A DNA stretch of 39,737 nucleotides from Caulobacteraceae bacterium (GTDB taxonomy: Bacteria; Pseudomonadota; Alphaproteobacteria; Caulobacterales; Caulobacteraceae): positions 1,317 through 41,053 of the forward strand of contig PLSW01000269.1 of NCBI GenBank assembly GCA_003165275.1, given 5' to 3'. The notes beneath the pieces were generated by a model that did no database searches, was not told the origin of the DNA, and saw nothing but the letters and a program-made list of their open reading frames with translations. Positions 31,880 to 39,737 of this stretch are shown here, piece by piece (position 1 is the first letter of the stretch; every line of letters begins with the position of its first letter). Both the position numbers and the translations under genes were made by a program.

Positions 31880-33553
31880 TTGCAGACCACAGCTTCCACA
31901 ATCAGCGCGCCGCGCTCTCCGGATTCCGGGGGCGCGAGCGCGTATCTCATCTTCGCCGTCTTGGCGGCGCTGGCGTCCATCACCGCCACCGCCCTGTCGA
32001 AGGATCCCTTGTTCCAGTTCCAGGGGGTGATCTTCGCCGTCGGCTTCATCGCCGGGGCGGCGGTCCTCACCTCGGGCCTGTCCTCGGGCAAGTTCGCCCA
32101 GGACAAGACCCGCTACATGGACGGGGTCATCAAGGCCGGCGTCATCGCCACCATGGGCTGGGGCGCCGTCGGCATGCTGGTCGGGGTGGTGATCGCCGCC
32201 CAGCTGACCTGGCCGAGAATCTTCTACTTCCCCGACTTCGGTTTCCTGAACTTCGGCCGCATCCGGCCGCTGCACACCTCGGCGGTGATCTTCGCCTTTG
32301 GGGGCAACGCCCTGATCTGCACCTCCTTCTGGGTGGTTCAGCGGACCTGCAAGGCGCGGCTGTTCGGCGGCATGACCCCCTGGTTCGTCTTCTGGGGCTA
32401 CCAGCTGTTCATCGTCCTGGCGGGCCTGGGCTACCTAGTCGGCATCACCCAGGGGCAGGAGTACGCCGAGCCGGAATGGCTGACCGATCTGTGGCTGACC
32501 ATCGTCTGGGTCGCCTATCTGATCGTGTTCCTGGGGACGATCTGGAAGCGCAAGGAGCCGCATATCTATGTGGCCAACTGGTTCTACCTGTCGTTCATCA
32601 TCACCATCGCCATCCTGCACGTCGTCAACAACCTCGCCCTGCCGGTCAACTTCCTGAACCACCGCAGCTATGAGGTCTGGTCGGGCGTGCAGAGCGCCAT
32701 GGTCGAGTGGTGGTACGGCCACAACGCCGTGGGCTTCCTGCTCACCGCCGGCTTCCTGGCGATGATGTACTACTTCATCCCCAAGCGCGCCGAGCGGCCG
32801 ATCTACAGCTACCGGCTGTCCATCGTGCACTTCTGGGCGCTGATCTTCATCTACATCTGGGCCGGCCCGCACCACCTGCACTACACGGCGCTGCCGCAGT
32901 GGACCCAGACCCTGGGCATGACCTTCTCGATCATGCTGTGGATGCCGTCCTGGGGCGGGATGATCAACGGCCTGATGACCCTCTCGGGCGCGTGGGACAA
33001 GCTGCGCACCGATCCGGTGATCCGGATGCTGGTGGTGTCCCTGGCCTTCTACGGCATGTCGACCTTCGAAGGTCCGGTCATGTCGATCCGGACCGTCAAC
33101 GCTCTCAGCCACTACACCGACTGGGGCATCGGCCACGTCCACTCCGGCGCGCTCGGCTGGGTCGGCTTCGTCACCTTCGGCGCCATCTACTGCCTGGTGC
33201 CGTGGCTGTGGAAGAAGGACAAGCTGTATTCCAACGCCCTGGTCGAGTGGCACTTCTGGATCGCGACCACCGGCATCCTGCTCTACATCTCCGCGATGTG
33301 GGTGTCCGGGATCATGGAAGGCTTGATGTGGCGCGAATACACGCCCCAAGGGTTCCTTGCCTACAGCTTCATTGAAACCGTCGCCGCCAAACACGTCGAA
33401 ATGATCGTTCGACTGTGCGGAGGGCTGATGTATCTGACGGGAACACTCATCATGATCTACAACCTGGTGCGCACTGTCGGGCTTCCCAGCACCGACAAGG
33501 CCAACCACCCGGCCCTGGCGGTTCCCGCCACCGCCGCCCTGGCCGCGGAGTAG
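31880..33553 (+). CDS. ccoN: cbb3-type cytochrome c oxidase subunit I
   Basis: Catalytic heme-copper subunit of the high-affinity terminal oxidase, reducing O2 to water and pumping protons at the inner membrane. About 557 residues with twelve or so membrane spans. Heme b and CuB/b3 His motifs are visible: [41 protein letters not shown] and [17 protein letters not shown] 31880 is chosen because GGGGG lies just upstream and because the longer frame (ATG 31808) begins inside the FixK-like box. The extra residues are Ser/Pro-rich and unlike the family. First gene of ccoNOQP; ccoO follows after five bases. Confidence 0.95.
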   Translation: MQTTASTISAPRSPDSGGASAYLIFAVLAALASITATALSKDPLFQFQGVIFAVGFIAGAAVLTSGLSSGKFAQDKTRYMDGVIKAGVIATMGWGAVGMLVGVVIAAQLTWPRIFYFPDFGFLNFGRIRPLHTSAVIFAFGGNALICTSFWVVQRTCKARLFGGMTPWFVFWGYQLFIVLAGLGYLVGITQGQEYAEPEWLTDLWLTIVWVAYLIVFLGTIWKRKEPHIYVANWFYLSFIITIAILHVVNNLALPVNFLNHRSYEVWSGVQSAMVEWWYGHNAVGFLLTAGFLAMMYYFIPKRAERPIYSYRLSIVHFWALIFIYIWAGPHHLHYTALPQWTQTLGMTFSIMLWMPSWGGMINGLMTLSGAWDKLRTDPVIRMLVVSLAFYGMSTFEGPVMSIRTVNALSHYTDWGIGHVHSGALGWVGFVTFGAIYCLVPWLWKKDKLYSNALVEWHFWIATTGILLYISAMWVSGIMEGLMWREYTPQGFLAYSFIETVAAKHVEMIVRLCGGLMYLTGTLIMIYNLVRTVGLPSTDKANHPALAVPATAALAAE

Positions 33554-33558
33554 GTCCG

Positions 33559-34302
33559 ATGGCTTCAATCTTCAAAAAACATGGCCTGCTGGAGCGTCAC
33601 TCGATGCTCCTGCTGCTGGGGATCATCGTCGTCGTCTCCATCGGCGGCCTCGTCGAGATCGCCCCGCTGTTCTGGCTCGACAGCACCATCGAGAAGGTGG
33701 ACGGGATGCGTCCCTACACCCCCCTCGAGCTGGAGGGCCGGGACATCTACATCCGCGAGGGCTGCTACCTCTGCCACTCGGCGATGATCCGTCCCCTGCG
33801 GGACGAGGTGGAGCGCTACGGCCACTACAGCCTTGCCGCCGAGAGCATGTACGACCACCCGTTCCAGTGGGGTTCCAAGCGTAATGGACCCGACCTCGCC
33901 CGGGTGGGCGGCAAGTACTCCGACGCCTGGCACCGGGATCACCTGATCGACCCGCGCTCCGTGGTGCCGGAGTCGATCATGCCCCCGTACAAGTTCCTGG
34001 CCGAACATGATCTCGACTACCGGGACATCAAGGACAAGGTCCACACCATGCAGCGGCTGGGCGTTCCCTATACGGACGCCGAGGTCAACGGCGCGGAGGA
34101 CGATCTGAAGGCCCAGGCCGATCCGACGGCCAGCCCCAAGGCGCTCAACGCCCACTACGGCCAGAAGATCAACATCCGCGATTTTGACGGCAACCCCGAC
34201 AAGATCTCCGAGATGGATGCGCTGATCGCCTACCTGCAGATGCAGGGCACCCTGGTCGACTTCTCAACCTACAAGGCCGACGCGCCGGCCAATAAGCGGT
34301 GA
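33559..34302 (+). CDS. ccoO: cbb3-type cytochrome c oxidase monoheme subunit II
   Basis: Membrane-anchored monoheme cytochrome c that feeds electrons to CcoN. 247 residues. One N-terminal anchor (about 16-37, [20 protein letters not shown]) is followed by a periplasmic domain with heme site C69-YL-C72-H73 in [14 protein letters not shown] and a probable axial Met in [28 protein letters not shown] before the heme is strongly conserved in CcoO. ATG 33559 lies after the ccoN stop with AGG in TAGGTCCG upstream. ccoQ follows after four bases. Confidence 0.95.
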   Translation: MASIFKKHGLLERHSMLLLLGIIVVVSIGGLVEIAPLFWLDSTIEKVDGMRPYTPLELEGRDIYIREGCYLCHSAMIRPLRDEVERYGHYSLAAESMYDHPFQWGSKRNGPDLARVGGKYSDAWHRDHLIDPRSVVPESIMPPYKFLAEHDLDYRDIKDKVHTMQRLGVPYTDAEVNGAEDDLKAQADPTASPKALNAHYGQKINIRDFDGNPDKISEMDALIAYLQMQGTLVDFSTYKADAPANKR

Positions 34303-34306
34303 TCCC

Positions 34307-34465
34307 ATGACCTATGAAACAGCGGCCCGCTTCGCTCAGCAGGGCGGCGCCGTCTACTTCGTGCTGATCTTCGCCGGCGCCTGCCTCTACGCCTTCTGGC
34401 CCAAAAAACGCGCCGAATTCGACCATGCAGCTCGCCTGCCCCTCGACGAGGAGGACCCCGCGTGA
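34307..34465 (+). CDS. ccoQ: cbb3-type cytochrome oxidase subunit CcoQ
   Basis: A 52-residue protein with one membrane span (about 14-31, GGAVYFVLIFAGACLYAF), then a basic/aromatic WPKKRAEFDHAARLPL and an acidic end (DEEDPA). This is the usual CcoQ/FixQ pattern of a single helix followed by W-P-xx-K. It is thought to stabilise the oxidase. The stop overlaps the GTG start of ccoP (GTGA). Confidence 0.9.
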   Translation: MTYETAARFAQQGGAVYFVLIFAGACLYAFWPKKRAEFDHAARLPLDEEDPA

Positions 34466-35328
34466 CCGACAAACCGGAAATCGACGAACACTCCGGAATT
34501 GAGACAACCGGCCACGAGTGGGACGGCATCAAGGAACTGGACAACCCCCTGCCCCGTTGGTGGCTGTGGATTTTCTACGGCTGCATCGCTTTCGCGGTCG
34601 GCTACTGGATTCTGATGCCCGCCTGGCCCGGCCTCCACGGCTACACCCCGGGCCTGCTGCACAACTCCGCCCGGGCGCAGGTGGTCGAGGACCTGAAAGA
34701 TCTGAAAGCCCAGCGCGGGGCCCAGGCCACGCGCCTGGCCTCGGCCTCGCTGGAGCAGATCGAGAAGGACCCGCAACTCCAGGCCTACGCCCTAGCGGTC
34801 GGCCAATCGATCTTCAGCGACAACTGCGCCGCCTGCCACGGCACTGGCGGCACCGGGGGCAAGGGCTATCCGAACCTGCGTGACGACGTCTGGCTGTGGG
34901 GCGGCTCGCTGCAGGACATCCAGCGGACCATCACCTTCGGGGTGCGGGCCGATGATCCCAACACCCGCAACTCCCAGATGCCGGCGTTCGGCCGCGACAC
35001 CCTGCTCAAGCCCGCTCAGATCGACGATCTGACCGAGTATGTGACGGCCCTGTCGCACCGTAAGGCCGACCCCGCCGCCGTCGCCCGCGCAGCCCCGCTG
35101 TTCGCCGACAACTGCGCCGCCTGCCATGGTCCCCAGGGCCTGGGCAACCAGCAGTTCGGCGCGCCGAACCTGACGGACAAGGACTGGCTCTATGGTCCCG
35201 ACCGCGGCTCGATCCACAACCAGATCTGGAACGGCAACGGCGGGGTCATGCCGGCCTGGGGCCATCGCTTCGACGCGAACACGATCAAGGCCCTGACCGT
35301 CTACATCCACGTCAATTCCGCCCAGTAG
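34462..35328 (+). CDS. ccoP: cbb3-type cytochrome c oxidase diheme subunit III
   Basis: Diheme cytochrome c subunit that accepts electrons from soluble or membrane cytochromes. 288 residues. One membrane span (about 33-51, WWLWIFYGCIAFAVGYWIL) precedes two heme domains: C122-AA-C125-H126 (DNCAACHGTGG) and C218-AA-C221-H222 (DNCAACHGPQG). Probable axial Met residues lie in NSQMPAF and GGVMPAWGH. GTG start overlaps ccoQ. It has the shorter, single-anchor form of CcoP. The gap to ccoG is 22 bases. Confidence 0.95.
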   Translation: MTDKPEIDEHSGIETTGHEWDGIKELDNPLPRWWLWIFYGCIAFAVGYWILMPAWPGLHGYTPGLLHNSARAQVVEDLKDLKAQRGAQATRLASASLEQIEKDPQLQAYALAVGQSIFSDNCAACHGTGGTGGKGYPNLRDDVWLWGGSLQDIQRTITFGVRADDPNTRNSQMPAFGRDTLLKPAQIDDLTEYVTALSHRKADPAAVARAAPLFADNCAACHGPQGLGNQQFGAPNLTDKDWLYGPDRGSIHNQIWNGNGGVMPAWGHRFDANTIKALTVYIHVNSAQ

Positions 35329-35350
35329 CCGGAGTTTAAGAGTAAAGACT

Positions 35351-36850
35351 ATGGTGACCGTCATCGATCGGACCCGTCAGAAATCCGACGCCGCGGGTCC
35401 GGTCTCCGCGGCCGCAGCCGCCCGCGAAAAATCCAAGGACAACGGCGGGCTCTACAAGCCGCGCACGCCGATCTATCCCAAGCTGGTCCATGGCCGGTGG
35501 CGGATGATCAAGTGGGTGCTGCTGATCGTCACCCTGGCGATCTACTACATCACCCCGTGGATTCGGTGGGAACGGCCGGCCGGCCTGCCGCAACAGGCGG
35601 TGCTGATCGATTTCACCGGCCCGCGCTTCTACTTCTTCTTCATCCAGCTGTGGCCGCAGGAGGTGTATTTCTTCACCGGCCTGCTGGTGGCGGCGGCCCT
35701 GGCCCTGTTCCTGACCACCGCCCTCTTCGGCCGGCTCTGGTGCGGCTACGCCTGCCCGCAGACGGTCTGGACTGACCTCTTCATCGTAGTCGAGCGCTTC
35801 TTCGAGGGCGACCGCAACGCCCGCATGAAGCTCGACGCCTCGCGACTGAGCCTGAACAAGATCGGCCGCAAACTGGGCAAGCACGCCACCTGGCTGCTGA
35901 TCGCCCTGTCCACCGGCGGCGCCTGGATCTTCTACTTCCACGACGCCCCGACCCTGCTACGCCAGCTCTTCGTCGGCGAGGCGCCGATGACCGCCTATGT
36001 CTCCATGGGCGTCCTGACCTTCACCACCTACGCCCTCGCCGGGACCATGCGCGAGCAGGTCTGCACCTACCTCTGCCCCTGGCCCCGCATCCAGGGCGCC
36101 ATGCTAGACGAGCATTCCCTGCAGATCACCTACCGATCCGACCGCGGGGAGCCGCGCGGACCGCACAAGAAGACCGAGACCTGGGAAGGCCGCGGCGACT
36201 GCGTCGACTGCGACCAGTGCGTCATCGTCTGCCCGATGGGCATCGACATCCGCAACGGCGGCCAGATCGAATGCATCAACTGCGGCCTGTGCGCCGACGC
36301 CTGCGACGAGATCATGGTGCGGGTCGGCCGGCCGCGCGGGCTGATTTCCTATGATACCGACGCGGCGGTGGCCCAGCGCGCCTGTGGCAAGAAGGCGACC
36401 TACCATCCGATCCGCGCCCGCACGCTCTACTATGGCTTCGCCCTGGCCCTGGTCACCGGGATCATGGCGTGGGGCTTTTCGCAGCGCAGCCCGGTGGTCT
36501 TCGACGTCTTGAAGGACCGCAATCCCACCTACGTGCGCCTGCATGACGGCGCGATCCGCAACGGTTTCGTCATCAAGCTCGCCAACCGCACCTTCGAGCG
36601 CCACACCTTCACCATCAGCCTGACCGGCCTGACGGGCTACAGCCTGATCGCCCCGGGCGCGGTGGCGACGGGCAGGACGGCCACCCTGACCGTCGAGCCC
36701 GATCAGGTCGGCGCCCTGCGCCTCTTCGTCACCGCCCCCGAGGAGTCCCTGGCAGCGCCGAGCGTGCCGGTGACCTTCGAGGCCCACGACGGCGCCATCG
36801 TCGCCGATAAAGAATCCGTCTTCCTGTCCGGAGCTGCGAACCCGCAATGA
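35351..36850 (+). CDS. ccoG: cytochrome cbb3 oxidase accessory protein CcoG (FixG)
   Basis: A 499-residue membrane ferredoxin-like protein needed for cbb3 assembly, with a proposed role in Cu(II) reduction for copper delivery. Several membrane spans occur in the first half, with WCGYACPQTVWTDLF (131-145) and TYLCPWPRIQGAML. Two [4Fe-4S] motifs follow: C284/C287/C290/C294 (CVDCDQCVIVCPMG) and C308/C311/C314/C318 (CINCGLCADACDE). A C-terminal immunoglobulin-like periplasmic domain carries FERHTFTISLTGL. ATG 35351. The stop overlaps ccoH by ATGA, so ccoGHIS is translationally coupled throughout. Confidence 0.94.
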   Translation: MVTVIDRTRQKSDAAGPVSAAAAAREKSKDNGGLYKPRTPIYPKLVHGRWRMIKWVLLIVTLAIYYITPWIRWERPAGLPQQAVLIDFTGPRFYFFFIQLWPQEVYFFTGLLVAAALALFLTTALFGRLWCGYACPQTVWTDLFIVVERFFEGDRNARMKLDASRLSLNKIGRKLGKHATWLLIALSTGGAWIFYFHDAPTLLRQLFVGEAPMTAYVSMGVLTFTTYALAGTMREQVCTYLCPWPRIQGAMLDEHSLQITYRSDRGEPRGPHKKTETWEGRGDCVDCDQCVIVCPMGIDIRNGGQIECINCGLCADACDEIMVRVGRPRGLISYDTDAAVAQRACGKKATYHPIRARTLYYGFALALVTGIMAWGFSQRSPVVFDVLKDRNPTYVRLHDGAIRNGFVIKLANRTFERHTFTISLTGLTGYSLIAPGAVATGRTATLTVEPDQVGALRLFVTAPEESLAAPSVPVTFEAHDGAIVADKESVFLSGAANPQ

Positions 36851-37335
36851 CCGCCACCGCCAAACCCGCGCACTTCACCCTGAAGGGCTGGCACGTCCTG
36901 GTCGGCTTCGTGGTCTTCTTCGGGATCGATATCGCCATCAACACCGTCTTTATGGTGTCCGCCTACAAGACCTTCCCCGGCGAAACCACCCTGACGCCCT
37001 ATGAGGACGGCCTGGCCTACAACGCCGCGCTGAAGCAGAAGCGGCAGCAGGCGGCCCTGGGCTGGCGACTCGCCGCCGGGGTCGAGGACCATGACCAGCT
37101 GCGGGTGGAGGTGGTCGATCGGACCGGAGCGCCGATCAAGGGCCTGCAGGTCATGGGCAAGCTGGAGCGACCGGCCACCGAGGACGGCGAGCGCACCCTA
37201 CCGCTCAAGGAAGTGGCCCCCGGCGTCTATGCGGCGCGGCCAGGCGGCCTGACCGGCGCCTGGGACTTCGAGGTCACCGCCGTGAACGCCAGGGGCGACG
37301 TCGCCAAGGCCGACCGTAGACTCTACCAGCCATGA
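36847..37335 (+). CDS. ccoH: cbb3 oxidase assembly protein CcoH (FixH)
   Basis: 162 residues with one N-terminal membrane span (FTLKGWHVLVGFVVFFGIDI, about 12-31, then NTVFMVSAYKTFPG) and a beta-rich periplasmic domain (QLRVEVVDRTGAPIKGLQVMG, ERPATEDGERTLPL, GVYAARPGGLTGAWDFEV). This is the normal FixH layout. It is proposed to help CcoI and subunit assembly. Starts and ends in four-base overlaps with ccoG and ccoI. Confidence 0.92.
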   Translation: MTATAKPAHFTLKGWHVLVGFVVFFGIDIAINTVFMVSAYKTFPGETTLTPYEDGLAYNAALKQKRQQAALGWRLAAGVEDHDQLRVEVVDRTGAPIKGLQVMGKLERPATEDGERTLPLKEVAPGVYAARPGGLTGAWDFEVTAVNARGDVAKADRRLYQP

Positions 37336-39500
37336 CCGCCGAAGCGCCCGATTTCTCCGGCTTCATTACCCACGACGCCAAGGGCGGGGCGGTGCTGGAG
37401 CTGATGGTCAAGGGGGCGCGCTGCGCCGCCTGCATGGCCAAGATCGAAAAGGGCGTCGCCCAGCAGCCCGGCGTCGGCGGCGCGCGGCTGAACCTTTCCA
37501 CCGGCAAGCTGGCCGTGACCCTCAAGGGCGCCGGCGCGGACCCGAACCGCATCATCACGGCCCTCGAGGACATGGGCTATGAGGCGCGGCTGTTCGACCC
37601 GGCCATCATCCAGGACGAGCACGACAAGGAAGGCCGCCGGCTGCTGCTGGCCCTGGGGGTCGCCGGCTTCGGCACCCTGAATGTGATGATGTTCACCGTC
37701 CCGGTGTGGGCGGGGCTGTTCGGCCAGGAGCTGCAGCCCTCGACCCGGGCGGTGATGTACTGGTTCGCCGCCCTGGTCGCCACGCCCTGCGCCCTCTACG
37801 CCGGAACGCCCTTCTTCACCTCCGCCTGGAACTCCCTGCGCCGCGGCCGGGCCAACATGGACGTGCCGATCACCATCGGCGTGCTGCTGACCCTGGTGGT
37901 CAGCTTCTACGAGATCATCAAGGGCGGCGGCCACGCCTATTTCGACGCCGCCGTCACCCTGATCTTCCTGCTGCTGATCGGCCGCTACCTCGACCATCAG
38001 CTGCGGGCCCGAGCGCGCAGCGCGGCTCGCGACCTCCTGGCCCTGCAGTCCAGCGTCGCCCGGCGACTGGACTCCGGCGGCCACGAGCACGCCGTCCCCA
38101 TCGCCAAGGTCGAGGTCGGCGACCGGCTGGCCGTCGCGCCGGGGGAGCGCATCCCCGTCGACGGCCTGGTCGAGACCGGCCGCTCGGAGATCGACAACGC
38201 CCTGATCAGCGGCGAGACCCAGCCCATCGCCGCCGAGCCCGGCGCGCGCCTCTACGCCGGCGCCCTGAACCTCACCGGCCGCCTGATCCTGCGCGTCCAG
38301 GCGCGGGTGCAGGACTCCGCCCTGGCCGAGATCGCCCGGCTGATGGAGGCCGGCGCCCAGTCGAAATCCAAGTACATCCGCCTCGCCGACAAGGCCGCCG
38401 CCATCTATGTGCCGACGGTCCACACCATCGCGGCCGGAACCTTCATCCTGGGCTGGGCCCTCGGCCTGGGCTGGCACGAGGCCCTGATCCGGGCGGCGGC
38501 GGTGCTGATCATCACCTGCCCCTGCGCCCTGGGCCTGGCGGTGCCGGCGGTGCAGGTGACCGCCAGCGGACGGCTGTTCCGCGCCGGGGTGCTGGTCAAG
38601 TCCGGCGCGGCCCTCGAGCGCCTGGCCTCGGTCACCCACGTGGTGTTCGACAAGACCGGCGTGCTCACCGAGGGCCGGCCGCGGATGATCGAGGGCGCGG
38701 CCGGCGTGATGCCCATGGCCGCCCGCCTCGCCCGCGCCTCGCGCCATCCCCTCGCCCGCGCCCTGGCCGAGGCGGCCGGTCTCGGCCCCGTCGCCGACGA
38801 CGTCGTCGAGACCCCAGGCATGGGCGTCGAGGGGGTGATCGATGGTCGCCGCGCCCGCCTGGGCCGCGCCGATTTCCTGGGGGTCTCCGACATCCCCGGC
38901 GCCCAGACCGAACTCTGGTTCGCCTTCGACGGCGAGGCCCCGCAACGTTTCCGCTTCGCCGACACCCCGCGGCCGGACGCCCTGGAAACCATCGATCGCC
39001 TACGGGCCCTCGGTCTGACCGTCGAGATCCTCTCTGGGGACGTGGTCCCGGCCGTGGCGGCGATCGCCCAGGCCCTGGGCGTCGACCGTTGGCGGGCCGG
39101 GATGACCCCGCTGGAAAAGGCCTCCGCCATCCAGGGCCTGGAGGCCGCCGGCTGGCGCACCCTGATGGTCGGCGACGGCCTCAACGACGCCGCCGCCCTC
39201 GCCGGCGCCCATGCCTCCATGGCCCCCGGCGCGGCGGTGGACGCCAGCCAGAACGCCGCCGACCTGGTGTTCGAGGGCGAGGGCCTCGGCGCCGTTGTCC
39301 TCGCCATCGAGGTCGCCCGCGCCGCCAAGCGCCGGGCCCTGGAAAACTTCGCCTTTTCGGCGCTCTATAACCTCATCGCCGCCCCGGCCGCGGTGCTGGG
39401 TCTGGTCAATCCCTTCGTGGCCGCCATCGCCATGTCCGGATCGTCCCTGGTGGTGACCCTCAACGCCCTGCGCATGGGCCTGACCGGAGCGCGCCGATGA
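37332..39500 (+). CDS. ccoI: copper-translocating P1B-type ATPase CcoI (FixI)
   Basis: A 722-residue copper pump that supplies cbb3 oxidase assembly. An N-terminal metal-binding domain carries C31-AA-C34. The ion-binding CPC is at 396-398 (ITCPCALGLAVPAVQV), the actuator ISGETQP is near 293-299, the phosphorylated Asp is D440, the HP motif is ASRHPLARAL (H472) and the hinge motif is GDGLNDAAALAGAHASM. The phosphorylation loop reads DKTGVLT rather than the common DKTGTLT (V444). This may be a FixI-lineage variant. Overlaps ccoH and ccoS by four bases each. Confidence 0.94.
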   Translation: MTAEAPDFSGFITHDAKGGAVLELMVKGARCAACMAKIEKGVAQQPGVGGARLNLSTGKLAVTLKGAGADPNRIITALEDMGYEARLFDPAIIQDEHDKEGRRLLLALGVAGFGTLNVMMFTVPVWAGLFGQELQPSTRAVMYWFAALVATPCALYAGTPFFTSAWNSLRRGRANMDVPITIGVLLTLVVSFYEIIKGGGHAYFDAAVTLIFLLLIGRYLDHQLRARARSAARDLLALQSSVARRLDSGGHEHAVPIAKVEVGDRLAVAPGERIPVDGLVETGRSEIDNALISGETQPIAAEPGARLYAGALNLTGRLILRVQARVQDSALAEIARLMEAGAQSKSKYIRLADKAAAIYVPTVHTIAAGTFILGWALGLGWHEALIRAAAVLIITCPCALGLAVPAVQVTASGRLFRAGVLVKSGAALERLASVTHVVFDKTGVLTEGRPRMIEGAAGVMPMAARLARASRHPLARALAEAAGLGPVADDVVETPGMGVEGVIDGRRARLGRADFLGVSDIPGAQTELWFAFDGEAPQRFRFADTPRPDALETIDRLRALGLTVEILSGDVVPAVAAIAQALGVDRWRAGMTPLEKASAIQGLEAAGWRTLMVGDGLNDAAALAGAHASMAPGAAVDASQNAADLVFEGEGLGAVVLAIEVARAAKRRALENFAFSALYNLIAAPAAVLGLVNPFVAAIAMSGSSLVVTLNALRMGLTGARR

Positions 39501-39652
39501 CCATCCTGTTCTACCTGGCGCCGATCTCCATCCTCCTCGGCCTGATCGGCCTGGCCGCCTTCGGCTGGACCGTGAAACACGGCCAGTACGACGACCTCAA
39601 GGGCGACGCGGCGCGGATCCTTTATGATCATGAGCAGGACGGGCCGGAGTAA
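39497..39652 (+). CDS. ccoS: cbb3 oxidase maturation protein CcoS (FixS)
   Basis: 51 residues with one membrane span (ILFYLAPISILLGLIGLAAF, about 3-22) followed by GWTVKHGQYDDLKGDAARIL, the typical FixS signature (K-x-GQ[YF]DDL-x-GDA), and an acidic end. It is needed for cofactor insertion into cbb3. The start overlaps ccoI (ATGA). It is the last gene of the cluster; a hairpin follows its stop. Confidence 0.92.
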   Translation: MTILFYLAPISILLGLIGLAAFGWTVKHGQYDDLKGDAARILYDHEQDGPE

Positions 39653-39653
39653 G

Positions 39654-39674
39654 GGCTGGCGTAGAACGCCGGCC
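39654..39674 (+). terminator. hairpin after ccoS
   Basis: GGCTGGCGT (39654-39662), loop AGA, ACGCCGGCC (39666-39674): a nine-pair stem with one G-U pair, starting two bases after the ccoS stop. It probably ends the cco transcript. No T-tract follows, so the call rests on stem and position. The last 63 bases of the window show no gene. Confidence 0.5.
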
Positions 39675-39737
39675 GAATTGACCTCGCAACTCCTCCCCCA
39701 TTTATGGCTAGGCGATGTAACTCCCAAGCACCCCCTG

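Noticed and set aside
39678-39710. Promoter for a gene beyond the window (TTGACC, then TTTATGG)
   Set aside because: The -35-like hexamer is good but the -10 is poor at any allowed spacing, and no gene is visible to support it.

Overview
The window is GC-rich DNA with very short gene spacing and many ATGA/GTGA/TTGA stop-start overlaps. Gene content (cbb3 oxidase with a ccoGHIS assembly cluster, FixK/FNR boxes, kynurenine pathway, SdaA, GT41 enzyme) points to a free-living alphaproteobacterium, most likely Caulobacterales (Phenylobacterium/Caulobacter-like). That placement is an inference from content, not a database match.

Layout. 1-2943 (+): the 3' end of an acyl-CoA dehydrogenase, a palindromic dispersed repeat, L-serine ammonia-lyase and a second acyl-CoA dehydrogenase-fold protein. 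2985-13773 (-): a three-gene unit transcribed leftward. It holds a giant 2606-residue protein made almost wholly of an 8-residue repeat, a TPR/GT41 (OGT/SPINDLY-type) glycosyltransferase, and a UDP-glucuronate decarboxylase-like gene broken by a one-base frameshift. 14023-15470: an ArsR/SdpR-type regulator divergent from a fatty-acid desaturase, with two direct-repeat operator-like sites between them. 15379-20854 (-): a tripartite RND efflux system (outer-membrane factor, adaptor, permease). 20855-21170: a gene-free stretch of 316 bases holding two inverted repeats.

21171-26408 (-): a betaine-type Rieske oxygenase, a Cys/Met-metabolism PLP enzyme, an FAD/[2Fe-2S] oxidoreductase and a DAO-type FAD oxidase, very tightly packed. 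26534-29207 (+): divergent kynABU (tryptophan to anthranilate plus alanine). 29313-31248 (+): an SRPBCC protein and hemN behind a perfect TTGAT-N4-ATCAA box. 31445-31729 (-): a small membrane protein with a CPPC motif. 31880-39652 (+): a complete ccoNOQP-ccoGHIS set behind a second FixK/FNR-like box. HemN (oxygen-independent heme synthesis) and the high-affinity oxidase therefore look like one low-oxygen regulon.

The least ordinary region is 2985-13773. The octad array runs from residue 7 to the C-terminus with only three register breaks, has no recognisable signal peptide or other domain, and is followed at once by a glycosyltransferase and a nucleotide-sugar enzyme. A glycosylated giant Ser/Thr-rich repeat protein is the simplest reading, but substrate, location and function are not shown by the sequence.
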